Below, piece by piece: positions 1 through 7,800 of a stretch of DNA of 64,000 bases; positions within the stretch are counted from its first letter, which is position 1; every line of letters starts with the position of its first letter. The position numbers were made by a program, and so were the translations under genes. Source of the DNA: Xanthomarina sp035306705 (GTDB lineage: Bacteria > Bacteroidota > Bacteroidia > Flavobacteriales > Flavobacteriaceae). Below the pieces are notes generated by a model. That model was not told the DNA's origin. It saw only the letters and a program-made list of their open reading frames with translations, and searched no databases. The stretch is from positions 1 through 64,000 of the forward strand of contig NZ_DATGNO010000080.1 of assembly GCF_035306705.1 (NCBI RefSeq), given 5' to 3'.

Positions 1-644
1 CGTACTTTATCCAAATTAATAATGTGCGATTTATGACATTTAAAGAATTTAGAACTTAATAGTTTCTCAAACTTTCCTAGATTATAAGAGCTGGTTATGG
101 TTACACAATTTGTAATATGGATTTTTGTATAACCTTCATAACCTTCTAGATGGAAAACCTCATCTTGTGGTATAAAGGAAATCCCTTTTTGAGTTGGGAT
201 TATAATTTTATTATTTTTAGAAATAGTCTCTTCTAAAAGATTTACTAATTTCAAATTACTGGCACTCTCCATCCTTAGTTTAATAACTTCCAATGCTTTG
301 TTTATGGCTAGGACCAAATCGTTATTGTCAATAGGTTTTAATACATAATCAATGGCCGATTTTTTAAAAGCATCAATAGCATATTCGCTGTAAGCCGTTA
401 CAAAAATAACTTGAAAATTAACGTTCTTTAATTTTGAGAGCAACTCAAATCCATTTATTCTTGGCATTTGAATATCTAAAAACAAAATACTTATCTCTTG
501 TGTTTCCAATGCATTAATGGCATCTTCAGGCTTTTGATAAGTACCTAAAATTTGAATTTCCGGAAACAAACTCTCAATCTTTTTTTGTAAACTTTTTAAA
601 TTTGAAATCTCGTCGTCTACCAAAATGGCTGTGATGTTTTTCAT
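1..644 (-). CDS. LytTR-family response regulator (partial, cut by left edge)
   Basis: The reading frame starts with an ATG at 644 and runs off the left edge after about 214 residues; a full protein of this family is about 240-250. Seen: an N-terminal receiver domain with the acidic pair D10-D11, phospho-acceptor D57 in LFLDIQMP, and the conserved lysine in YVLKPI. A LytTR DNA-binding domain starts near residue 145 (IIIPTQKGISFI) and ends in KCHKSHIINLDKV. Family knowledge: LytTR regulators pair with 5TM-LytS or propeller-type His_kinase proteins. The start overlaps the stop of the upstream sensor kinase in an ATGA tetranucleotide (641-644), so the two are translationally coupled and almost certainly cognate partners. 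The target genes cannot be read from the sequence; the lipoprotein cluster just upstream is a natural guess only. Confidence 0.93.
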   Translation of the reverse strand, partial: MKNITAILVDDEISNLKSLQKKIESLFPEIQILGTYQKPEDAINALETQEISILFLDIQMPRINGFELLSKLKNVNFQVIFVTAYSEYAIDAFKKSAIDYVLKPIDNNDLVLAINKALEVIKLRMESASNLKLVNLLEETISKNNKIIIPTQKGISFIPQDEVFHLEGYEGYTKIHITNCVTITSSYNLGKFEKLLSSKFFKCHKSHIINLDKV

Positions 645-3526
645 TTTTTATTTGTCTTAATTAAAAATACAGACTTATTGCCTTTATCGGTTTTATCTGG
701 ACTTATTTCTTCAGTGGAATAGTTAATCTCCCATTTTTGAGAATAATTTAAAAAATGTAATCTATCCTTTAAAACACTAGAAGATTTTATGTTTTTACTT
801 TGTTTGTTGCGCGTGTTTACAAAACCCACACCATCATCCATAATTTCCACTTTAAAGGTTTGATGGTCCATATAAATAAAATTTAAGGTAACTAAACCGT
901 TTTCCATTTTATTAAAAACACCATGATTTACGGCGTTTTCAACTATGGGTTGTAATAACATGGTTGGAATTTTTGTGTGTTTTATATCTAAATTAGGATC
1001 TACATGAATAATAAAACTTAGTTTTTCTTTAAAACGAAGTTTCTCGATTTCTAAATAGTTTTCTAGCAAACCAACTTCTGTTGCCAACGAAATTTCATTT
1101 TCTTTTGAAAGTTCAAAAAATTGACGAATTAATTTCGAAAATTTTACCAAATACAACTCCGATTTTTCAAAATTATTCTCACCTATATAATACTGTATCG
1201 CAGAAAGTGAGTTGAACACAAAATGTGGATTCATTTGAGATCTTAAGGCTTTCAATTGTAATTCAGACAAGCGTTTATCTTCAAATATTTTTTGATTCTT
1301 TTTAAATTGAGAGCGTTTTACGAAATATCTTGATATTAAGACTACCAAGAAAACACCAAGTAATACAACCAATGCTTTAAACCAAAATTTCTGCCACCAC
1401 AAAGGTTGTATGATAAAACTTAATTGTTTTTTAATGCCATATGCATCTATAAAAAGCGTGTAATTATCAGGCTGAAGATTATTGAAATTAAAATTATTGG
1501 TTGTTGTTTTGATCCAATTTTTATGAATGGGTTCTAGTTTGTAGTTATAGGATAAATTCTTCTGTCTTTCTGAAAAATCAATATTAGAGATTTTAAAGTT
1601 TATAGTACTGTTATCTTCATATTTAAACACCGAATTACTTGTTGTAATCGATTGATTATTAAATAGAGCTTCCTCTATATAAACATCTAATAACTGCGAA
1701 GTTTTTTGTAAAGCTTTAGGTAGAATAGCAATTCCGTTATTTGTACTAACCAGTAACTTATCTTGATGAACAACCACATTGTTTACACTATTTGATGGCA
1801 ATCCATTGTCTTTATCTATTAGCATTTTAAAAACAAACGTATCATTTATTTTTGTGTACTTTAATACACCAGACTCGGTAGCCAACCAAATGGTATTGTT
1901 TTCTAAATAGGCATTATTTACAATTAGAAATTCGGATTCAGGTAATTGATTAATGGTTTTTAAATCTGTAATGTAAGTGCCAAATCCGTCGGTATTTAAC
2001 AAAATTTCTTTCTCTGAAATTTTAGAAATACTTAATATGGATTTATTAAATTCTTTGTTATCAAATTGAATTGAAGAAAACACCTCGTCGTTAAATTCCT
2101 TTAACCCGCTTGATGTGGCTACTAAAAACCTATCATTAAATACAAGTAATTCATTAATTCCACTTTGCAGATATACGTCCTTAACACTAAATTTTTCAGG
2201 ATTGATTTTATTTATTCCTACGGAGAATTGTCCAAATAAATAATCTTTGTAAAAAACAAGCTGACGTGCTTTATCGTTCATAAAGTAAATTCGGTCTTGA
2301 ACATCAACATCTAAAATCACATTATTTTTTCCTCTTTTAACATGACCTTTAGACATGTAAAACTCGGTGTCTAATTCCTCTATATAAGAGGCATTAAATA
2401 GATATTCTGCTTCGTTAATATAGGGAGAAAAACTATTTTTAGAGGGATTGTATTTATAAAAACCCTTATTAAAAACATTAGCAATAATTTTATTATTTAC
2501 CTTACTAATATCACTAACTTTTTCGCCTGTCAAACAATATTTTATATTTTGTTTTTCTATTGGAAAATGGTAAATCCCATCTGTAAAAGTGCTTATCCAA
2601 ATAGATCCTGTTTTGTCAATAAGCGCAAAGTGGGCTTTTAAATCTGCAGGTATATAAAACGTGTTTTTAATGTGAAAATTATCATCTAAAATACCAACAA
2701 ATCCTTTTCCGGAGATCTGGATTTCATTGTTTACTAAGTTTATTCTTACGTGTTTAGATTGTTCTAATGCTAGTTCATCTTTAAAATTCCGTTTATATAA
2801 TTTTAAAGTATTCAAATTAAGAATGGAGTATTGTTTGTCATTTACCCAATAAAACAAACTATCTGTGATTTGACCTCTTTTATGAATCATGTTTAAGACA
2901 TTTGTAAAATCATAACTTTTAATGGTTTGATCGTTTTTATCTTGAACAAAAACAGAATCTAGTAATTCTGTAGTTTTAAAACTAGAAACAGTTGGGTGCT
3001 CGATATAGCTATTAGTAGCAATAGTGCTTCCTAAACGATATTTCATTAAAAGTTTCCATTTGTTATCTTGTAAAATATGAAATGTAGTAGAACTAGTTAA
3101 AAAAATCTTATTCCCTACTTGACTTGTGAAAATAGGGTTGAAAATTTCACCTTTTTGCTCGCTTTCAAAAGCATAAACACTATCATTTTGAATATATCCC
3201 AATTTTGATGATTTAGAGAGATACCATAGCTTGTCATCTGGAGTTGGAAAAACTTCCCAAACATCGTTAGTTGCCAAACCATCTTTGGTGGTAAAGGTTT
3301 TCATGGTGTTTCCATTGTACTTTACCAAACCTTTATCGGTTGCAATCCATATAAATCCTTTGGAGTCTTGGGTTATTTTATAGACATGATTACTAGGCAG
3401 TCCATCTTTTGTAGTGTAATTGGTGTATTGTTGAGAAAATGAAAAAGTAGTAGTAAAAAGAAATACGTAAAGAAGACATTTCTGGTTTATCGGTCTTTCT
3501 TTCTTTTTAAAGGAGACAATAATCAA
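641..3526 (-). CDS. Two-component regulator propeller sensor histidine kinase
   Basis: A 961-residue membrane sensor. A signal peptide (about 1-32, ending FSFSQQ) is followed by a periplasmic beta-propeller built of reg_prop repeats (for example GFIWIATDKGLVKYNG near 55-70), a Y_Y_Y module (about 625-705) and a single membrane helix (about 712-733). The cytoplasmic His_kinase domain has the phospho-acceptor in MNPHFVFNSLSAIQ (H768), the N-box NAVNHGV (about 860) and MDDGVGF (about 895). This is the LytS/YehU-type kinase class, not HisKA. Partner: the LytTR regulator overlapping its stop. The only recognised start is a TTG at 3526; no ATG or GTG exists in the signal-peptide region, and ATT codons follow immediately. 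The TTG lies two bases after the T-tract of a strong hairpin, so expression may depend on read-through or on a promoter inside the hairpin leader. The ligand is unknown. Confidence 0.9.
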   Translation of the reverse strand: MIIVSFKKKERPINQKCLLYVFLFTTTFSFSQQYTNYTTKDGLPSNHVYKITQDSKGFIWIATDKGLVKYNGNTMKTFTTKDGLATNDVWEVFPTPDDKLWYLSKSSKLGYIQNDSVYAFESEQKGEIFNPIFTSQVGNKIFLTSSTTFHILQDNKWKLLMKYRLGSTIATNSYIEHPTVSSFKTTELLDSVFVQDKNDQTIKSYDFTNVLNMIHKRGQITDSLFYWVNDKQYSILNLNTLKLYKRNFKDELALEQSKHVRINLVNNEIQISGKGFVGILDDNFHIKNTFYIPADLKAHFALIDKTGSIWISTFTDGIYHFPIEKQNIKYCLTGEKVSDISKVNNKIIANVFNKGFYKYNPSKNSFSPYINEAEYLFNASYIEELDTEFYMSKGHVKRGKNNVILDVDVQDRIYFMNDKARQLVFYKDYLFGQFSVGINKINPEKFSVKDVYLQSGINELLVFNDRFLVATSSGLKEFNDEVFSSIQFDNKEFNKSILSISKISEKEILLNTDGFGTYITDLKTINQLPESEFLIVNNAYLENNTIWLATESGVLKYTKINDTFVFKMLIDKDNGLPSNSVNNVVVHQDKLLVSTNNGIAILPKALQKTSQLLDVYIEEALFNNQSITTSNSVFKYEDNSTINFKISNIDFSERQKNLSYNYKLEPIHKNWIKTTTNNFNFNNLQPDNYTLFIDAYGIKKQLSFIIQPLWWQKFWFKALVVLLGVFLVVLISRYFVKRSQFKKNQKIFEDKRLSELQLKALRSQMNPHFVFNSLSAIQYYIGENNFEKSELYLVKFSKLIRQFFELSKENEISLATEVGLLENYLEIEKLRFKEKLSFIIHVDPNLDIKHTKIPTMLLQPIVENAVNHGVFNKMENGLVTLNFIYMDHQTFKVEIMDDGVGFVNTRNKQSKNIKSSSVLKDRLHFLNYSQKWEINYSTEEISPDKTDKGNKSVFLIKTNKK

Positions 3527-3528
3527 TG

Positions 3529-3575
3529 AAAAAAAACTCCATATCCGAATTAAAAATAAAGTGATATGGAGTTTT
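3529..3575 (-). terminator. Strong intrinsic terminator or attenuator before the sensor kinase
   Basis: Perfect 13-bp inverted repeat AAAACTCCATATC (3533-3545) / GATATGGAGTTTT (3563-3575) with a 17-base loop. Read on the minus strand it is followed by eight T (3536-3529). It ends the lipoprotein operon transcribed from the right. The kinase start codon follows only two bases later, so the element would also sit in the leader of any kinase transcript begun upstream. A TAnnTTTG-like box on the minus strand (TACATTTG, 3616-3609) would start such a leader, but it has no clear -33 partner. Confidence 0.8.
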
Positions 3576-3630
3576 ATATATTTCAGTATTTGATTTTTTA
3601 ATGTATTACAAATGTAATCGTTTTATTAAT

Positions 3631-4044
3631 TTATTGACAGACTTTTAATCCATTACCTAAATCCACACAAGTTGTTCCTGGAGGGCAATCGGAGTCGGTT
3701 TCACAAATAACATGGCAAGTTCCATTTAAACAAACTCCTGTACAATCGGAATCAGATGAACATTCATCAATAATTCCATTACAATTATTATCTATACCAT
3801 CTGAAGTAACTTCTGTTCTTCCAGGATTTATACTAGGCTCTGCATCATTGCAATCTGTGTTGTCAAGCACATAACCGTCTGGTTGTGTACAAGCTTTTTT
3901 ACTAACTTCAGGATTTCCATACGAATCACCATCCATGTCGAAATACCAAGTTTGTTCTATACATGATGTCTCATCATCACTACCACAGGCAACTACAAAT
4001 AGCACAAGAACCAATACACTAAATTTTAAAATTTGATTTTTCAT
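3631..4044 (-). CDS. Small lipoprotein with one MopE-like metal-binding repeat and a Cys-rich tail
   Basis: A 137-residue protein with a lipoprotein signal (about 1-20, lipobox VVAC). Residues about 33-93 form one MopE-type repeat: acidic DMDGDSYG, then DCND and DGIDNNCNGIIDEC. This is the pattern of the 'putative metal-binding motif' family (PF11617), proposed to bind Cu or Ca through Asp-rich loops. The C-terminal 45 residues hold many cysteines in CxxDxDC-type spacing (SSDSDC, ETDSDC), resembling disulfide-rich extracellular modules. It is the last gene of the minus-strand lipoprotein group, 4 bp after its neighbour, and is followed by the terminator at 3529-3575. The function is unknown; anchoring to a membrane leaflet on the periplasmic or surface side is inferred from the lipobox. 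Confidence 0.85.
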   Translation of the reverse strand: MKNQILKFSVLVLVLFVVACGSDDETSCIEQTWYFDMDGDSYGNPEVSKKACTQPDGYVLDNTDCNDAEPSINPGRTEVTSDGIDNNCNGIIDECSSDSDCTGVCLNGTCHVICETDSDCPPGTTCVDLGNGLKVCQ

Positions 4045-4048
4045 ATTA

Positions 4049-4492
4049 TTAAGGATTTACACTATCTATGATTACACAAAACTCTGCTTCTCCAACTCCT
4101 GGAATAACGACATCGAACCTAAACTCATCTCCTACTGCTGTCCCTGCTCTCTGACAAGTTACTGTACATGGGTAATTTGTTCCACCAATTCCAATGGTAC
4201 CAGAACCTGTTCCATTTAAAGTAACAACCTCTGTAAGAAACCACATATCACCTGGGTTTGAGGTTTCATAAATTTCCACTGCGGCAACACCTGGTCCTCC
4301 ATTATTTGGAAAAAACTCTGTTTGTAATTGTGCTTCTGGCAATAATGTATGCGTAGCACCATTTGTGTCTAAAATAGTTAACCCTTCATAATTACAAACA
4401 TCTACATTGACGGCATGATCATCGTCATTATCACAATTAAAAAGAGTTAATGCAAATACTAATAGAATTAGGGATTTCATGGTTGTTTTCAT
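4049..4492 (-). CDS. Small lipoprotein of unknown function
   Basis: A 147-residue protein with a clear lipoprotein signal (LLVFALTLFNC, Cys near 20) followed by an acidic DNDDDH stretch, a typical Bacteroidota surface-export-like motif after the lipid-anchored Cys. The mature part is predicted beta-rich with three more cysteines (VCNYEG, YPCTVTC, FCVII) and no recognised domain. It lies 4 bp upstream of the MopE-repeat lipoprotein and about 97 bp downstream of the larger MopE lipoprotein, in the same orientation. I do not recognise the family. Co-transcription with its neighbours is inferred from spacing. Confidence 0.8.
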   Translation of the reverse strand: MKTTMKSLILLVFALTLFNCDNDDDHAVNVDVCNYEGLTILDTNGATHTLLPEAQLQTEFFPNNGGPGVAAVEIYETSNPGDMWFLTEVVTLNGTGSGTIGIGGTNYPCTVTCQRAGTAVGDEFRFDVVIPGVGEAEFCVIIDSVNP

Positions 4493-4589
4493 AATATTTA
4501 TTTTGAAATTATTGATATGTTATATTTATATCAAAGAAGCTTAAACTTGTTACCCACTTCACAGGTGTTTTTAAGTTTTATTATAACTT

Positions 4590-5279
4590 TTAAATCAGTT
4601 CGTCTATTCTTCCATCGCAATTATCGTCAATTCCATTTCCAGGAATTTCCATGGCATAAGGATGCACATTGGGATTGGTATCATCGCAGTCTAAATTATT
4701 ATTTACGCCAACTGCTGGTGGTGGTAATGCGAAACCCGCTCCATAACCATCGCCATCTGCATCTGTATAATATTCTACAATGTCTATGTCTCCGTCACAA
4801 TTATCGTCAATATCATTTCCAACAATTTCATCTGCTAATGGATTTATCATAGGGTTGGTATCGTCGCAATCTGCATTATTATAAACCATGCCATCTGGTG
4901 CAGGATCGCCAAAACTCACTTCGTAAACAGAACCAGAGTTTGGATCTCCAAAGCCATCATTATCAGAATCTTTATAAAAAGTAATTCCGAATAAACCATT
5001 GCAATTTTCGTCAATGCCATTATCTGGAACTTCTATAGCACCTGGATAAATATCTGCATTCGTGTCGTCACAATCTGTATTGTTCCCAACGTAACCAATT
5101 GGTGGGGTTTCATTACCATACACTCTTACAGATGGTTCAACTCCATAACCATCTCCGTCCACATCTTCATAATAAGAAGTCCATCCATGTTCTGGGTTAG
5201 AGCAGCCTGAACCAATTATAAATACTGCTAATACCAATAGCAATGCTGGTAAAATTGTTTTTAATAAATGCTTTTTCAT
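4590..5279 (-). CDS. Lipoprotein with three tandem MopE-like metal-binding repeats
   Basis: A 229-residue lipoprotein (signal about 1-25, lipobox IGSGC). After the anchor come three tandem repeats of about 60 residues, each reading (Y/F)Y.D.DGDGYG ... NNTDCDD ... I.P.A.E.....G.D.NC.G. The conserved cores are NTDCDDTNADIYPGA, NADCDDTNPMINPLA and NLDCDDTNPNVHPYA, with the acidic loops DVDGDGYG, DSDNDGFG and DADGDGYG. These match the MopE/PF11617-type motif, and the DxDxDG loops also resemble calcium-binding thrombospondin type 3 loops. Metal binding is inferred. The start is 4 bp after the stop of the Lgt-like gene, indicating a shared transcript. It probably acts as a surface-exposed or periplasmic lipoprotein. 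Confidence 0.85.
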   Translation of the reverse strand: MKKHLLKTILPALLLVLAVFIIGSGCSNPEHGWTSYYEDVDGDGYGVEPSVRVYGNETPPIGYVGNNTDCDDTNADIYPGAIEVPDNGIDENCNGLFGITFYKDSDNDGFGDPNSGSVYEVSFGDPAPDGMVYNNADCDDTNPMINPLADEIVGNDIDDNCDGDIDIVEYYTDADGDGYGAGFALPPPAVGVNNNLDCDDTNPNVHPYAMEIPGNGIDDNCDGRIDELI

Positions 5280-5283
5280 AATT

Positions 5284-6084
5284 TTAAGTATTAAGTGTGT
5301 TTATATTAATTTTTTTATAGAATTTATAATAGAAATAAGCTGAAATTGAAATAAGACAAAGTGCTATAAATTGTGAATGTGATAGTATACTCTCAATAAT
5401 AAAACCGCGTTCATCGCCTCTAAAAAATTCTAAAACCCCTCTTCCAAAAGCGTATAACATTAAATAGATTAGAAATACCTGTCCTTTAAATTGCTGATAC
5501 TTTTTAACAACCAACAGTATTAACATGATGGTAAATATCATACTACTCTCATACAATTGTGTGGGATGAACGGAAATGTTTTGAGTAGTTGGAAAAATCA
5601 ATCCTAAACTACTATCTGTTGGCGAACCATAGCAACATCCCGCTGCAAAACATCCCAATCGACCAATTGCATGTACAATGGTGGTGGTAACTGCAAAAAC
5701 ATCCAGCATGGGCAAAACAGGTATGTTATGTCTTTTTAGATACCAAATGATATAAGGGATTATAATTACAAACGAACCATAAAACACAAAACCTCCCGAA
5801 AAATTATTCAGTAGTAAACTTGGATTTTGTATGTATAATAACGGATCTTGTAGATAATAAAAAAGCTTTCCGCCTACAAAACCGGCAATAAATATGTTGT
5901 AGAAAAATGTATTTGAAAGATTAATAATTCCCAACTCCTTTTTAGCCCGCCATTTTGTATAAATTCCTGCTAACAACGTTCCTAATGCAATTAAAACCGC
6001 ATAAGAATATATAGTGACTTCCTGTATTCCAAAAATACTTGATAGAAAATCGGGCAATGAAAAATGAAAGAGTTCTGGGAACAT
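5284..6084 (-). CDS. Divergent Lgt-like (prolipoprotein diacylglyceryl transferase family) membrane protein
   Basis: A 266-residue polytopic membrane protein of the Lgt fold. Conserved landmarks are GRLGCF (141-146), CYG (151-153), HPTQLYE (173-179) and RGVLEFFR (215-222). Compared from memory with E. coli Lgt, R143, G154, R239 and E243 have counterparts (R142, G153, R215, E219). Two key positions differ: the HGG histidine H103 is Tyr (FYGSF, Y102), and the signature Asn N146 is Cys (C145, in a GCFAAGCC setting). It is therefore a paralogous subfamily rather than the canonical essential Lgt, which should lie elsewhere in the genome. It heads a minus-strand group with three lipoproteins, the nearest only 4 bp downstream. 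Specialised lipid modification of those lipoproteins is an inference. Confidence 0.82.
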   Translation of the reverse strand: MFPELFHFSLPDFLSSIFGIQEVTIYSYAVLIALGTLLAGIYTKWRAKKELGIINLSNTFFYNIFIAGFVGGKLFYYLQDPLLYIQNPSLLLNNFSGGFVFYGSFVIIIPYIIWYLKRHNIPVLPMLDVFAVTTTIVHAIGRLGCFAAGCCYGSPTDSSLGLIFPTTQNISVHPTQLYESSMIFTIMLILLVVKKYQQFKGQVFLIYLMLYAFGRGVLEFFRGDERGFIIESILSHSQFIALCLISISAYFYYKFYKKININTLNT

Positions 6085-6183
6085 AAATACTTTTCAGGTT
6101 AATTACTTAGTTGATAGATTTTGGGCGCTTTTAAAAAAATCGCCAGCAAAAAAGTGATAAATTTCTACTGACGATGATTACAT

Positions 6184-6261
6184 TTATTGATTAATAGCAG
6201 GTGCAAAATAGGTCGTACTACAAAGACTACAAATTACCAATAAAGGAATTATAGCTTTCAT
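6184..6261 (-). CDS. Possible 25-residue hydrophobic peptide
   Basis: A short frame (ATG at 6261, TAA at 6184) encodes MKAIIPLLVICSLC followed by STTYFAPAINQ. It has the shape of a signal or lipoprotein-like peptide (K, hydrophobic core, LCS). It lies in the 284-bp gap between the Lgt-like gene and the divergent membrane protein at 6369. I see no promoter for it. It could be chance, a remnant of a longer lipoprotein, or a genuine small membrane peptide. Confidence 0.22.
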   Translation of the reverse strand: MKAIIPLLVICSLCSTTYFAPAINQ

Positions 6262-6297
6262 TTAACGAAATCCCTCTTTCATTCTACGAACTGATAA

Positions 6298-6328
6298 TTT
6301 GTGCTGTTATAAAAAAAACTTATGTTTG
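6298..6328 (+). promoter_or_regulatory. Bacteroidota-type promoter for the gene at 6369
   Basis: TTTG (6298-6301), 19-bp spacer, TATGTTTG (6321-6328). This fits the flavobacterial primary sigma consensus TTG-(17-23)-TAnnTTTG. Transcription would begin near 6335, giving a leader of roughly 34 nt. Confidence 0.7.
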
Positions 6329-6368
6329 TAGTAATATAATATGCAACCCTTAACAACTAGAACTACTT

Positions 6369-6890
6369 ATGGATTCCGAAAGAATTATTGATCTATTTAT
6401 GTTTGCCATTCCTTCTATAATTACTGGTTTGATAGCCTATTACTTTTTTAAGGAACACACAAAAAATGAAGATGGCAGAAGACGTTTTTTATTACATAAA
6501 GACATGCAAGTAAATGCCATGCCTTTGCGCCTTCAAGCCTATGAACGCATGGCCTTGTTTTTAGAGCGAATTACCCCTTCAAAATTACTTATTAGAATGA
6601 ACCCAATATCTTCAAATAAAGAAGATTACGAAACCTTGCTTATAGCGGCTATCGAACAAGAATTCGACCATAATTTATCGCAACAAATCTATTTAGGCGA
6701 CGATTGTTGGAACATTATTGTAGCTGCAAAAAACGCTACAATTCAACTTATTAGGAAAGCAAGTTTATTAGAAAAAACAGATACAGCAAATAAGCTTCGA
6801 GAAGTTATTTTAACCGAAATGATGGAGAAAAGAGCTCCAAGCGATGCTGCCTTATCTTTTATAAAACAAGAAGTAAGCGAGATGTGGTAA
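6369..6890 (+). CDS. Conserved Bacteroidota membrane-anchored protein (DUF7935-like)
   Basis: A 173-residue protein with one N-terminal membrane helix (about 8-26, FMFAIPSIITGLIAYYFF) and a cytoplasmic alpha-helical remainder containing QAYERMALFLERITPSKLL and a C-terminal MEKRAPSDAALSFIKQEV. It resembles a small family conserved in Flavobacteriia that I recall as DUF7935; the assignment is from memory and the function is unknown. A well-formed promoter lies 40 bp upstream. It is transcribed alone, convergent with the patatin operon (22-bp gap). Confidence 0.75.
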   Translation: MDSERIIDLFMFAIPSIITGLIAYYFFKEHTKNEDGRRRFLLHKDMQVNAMPLRLQAYERMALFLERITPSKLLIRMNPISSNKEDYETLLIAAIEQEFDHNLSQQIYLGDDCWNIIVAAKNATIQLIRKASLLEKTDTANKLREVILTEMMEKRAPSDAALSFIKQEVSEMW

Positions 6891-6912
6891 AACCTGCTTA
6901 ACAATTAAGGTG

Positions 6913-7800
6913 TTATTCTTCCAAATGTTTCATTTTTGCATAATCAAAGCCTTGTTGCCACCATTTGGTCATAAGCCTTTTGCTAAAAATAAGCGAATTT
7001 TCAGTTAAACTAGAGGGCGTGTAATACAAGTTAAGCTTGACACCTTTGTTCTTAGCAGCTAATTTTCCAATAAGTATATCGTTTTGTTCCACTTGATTAA
7101 GCAAATGGCCGAAAAGATTAATCATTAAGGAGAATGGATTTTTCCCGAGCACTCTCTGGTTTTCTATATTTTCAGTTTCCAAAATAATCGCATCCACTTC
7201 TGTGGCGCCACGATTTATGGCTTCTCGAATAGGAACTACACAACCCAATCCTCCATCTGCATATTCAAATCCATTTACCTTGGCAATGGACATAAAGGGA
7301 ATGTAATTGCAGGAAATCCATATCCAATGACAAAATTCCTCATACGTGCAATCGTTTATGGATTTATACTCAACTGTATTCATAGATAAATTGGACACTG
7401 TAACCACCACATCCGACTTTTCTGCTCGGATTTTAAAAAATTCTTCCCGAGTAAAATTGCGCTTAATACTTCGTCTTAAGGCATTGCTTTCGCCAAAGGT
7501 TCGTCGCCGTCTAACAAACTGCCACAGAGAGTTTATGAAATCTATGGACACATATTCCCTATCTCCTTTTTTACGTTGTACAAAAGGACTGACACTAAAA
7601 ATATCGTGTTGCTGAACATTTGTGAAAATATCGTATAATTTTGGAATATTATCCACGGCCAAATGAGGAATCAATAAACTGCCTGTAGATGTTCCTAAAA
7701 ACATATCGTAGGTTTTGTCTTGATGTTCCATTAGATATTGAGCCACACCTCCGGCATAAGCACCTTTACTTCCACCTCCAGAAATTACTAATGCTTTCAT
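6913..7800 (-). CDS. Patatin-like phospholipase (second of a tandem pair)
   Basis: A 295-residue patatin-family protein with the complete Ser-Asp catalytic set: oxyanion-hole GGGSKGA (7-13), nucleophile elbow GTSTGS (36-41), and catalytic Asp in the motif YADGGLG (near 180). Family activity is lipid acyl hydrolysis; substrate unknown. No signal peptide or membrane segment, so it is probably cytoplasmic. It starts inside the stop of the upstream paralogue (ATGA overlap at 7797-7800). The two copies share the same architecture and many identical stretches (CNYIPFMS / CNYTPFMS; LNLYYTPSSLTENSL / INFYYTPTVLTTNSL), showing a local duplication. Confidence 0.88.
   Translation of the reverse strand: MKALVISGGGSKGAYAGGVAQYLMEHQDKTYDMFLGTSTGSLLIPHLAVDNIPKLYDIFTNVQQHDIFSVSPFVQRKKGDREYVSIDFINSLWQFVRRRRTFGESNALRRSIKRNFTREEFFKIRAEKSDVVVTVSNLSMNTVEYKSINDCTYEEFCHWIWISCNYIPFMSIAKVNGFEYADGGLGCVVPIREAINRGATEVDAIILETENIENQRVLGKNPFSLMINLFGHLLNQVEQNDILIGKLAAKNKGVKLNLYYTPSSLTENSLIFSKRLMTKWWQQGFDYAKMKHLEE

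Noticed and set aside
4517..4852. Plus-strand frame of 111 codons over the three-repeat lipoprotein gene
   Set aside because: It is antisense to the MopE-repeat gene and its His/Tyr/Arg-rich product reflects the repeated GAT/TGT codons of the real gene.
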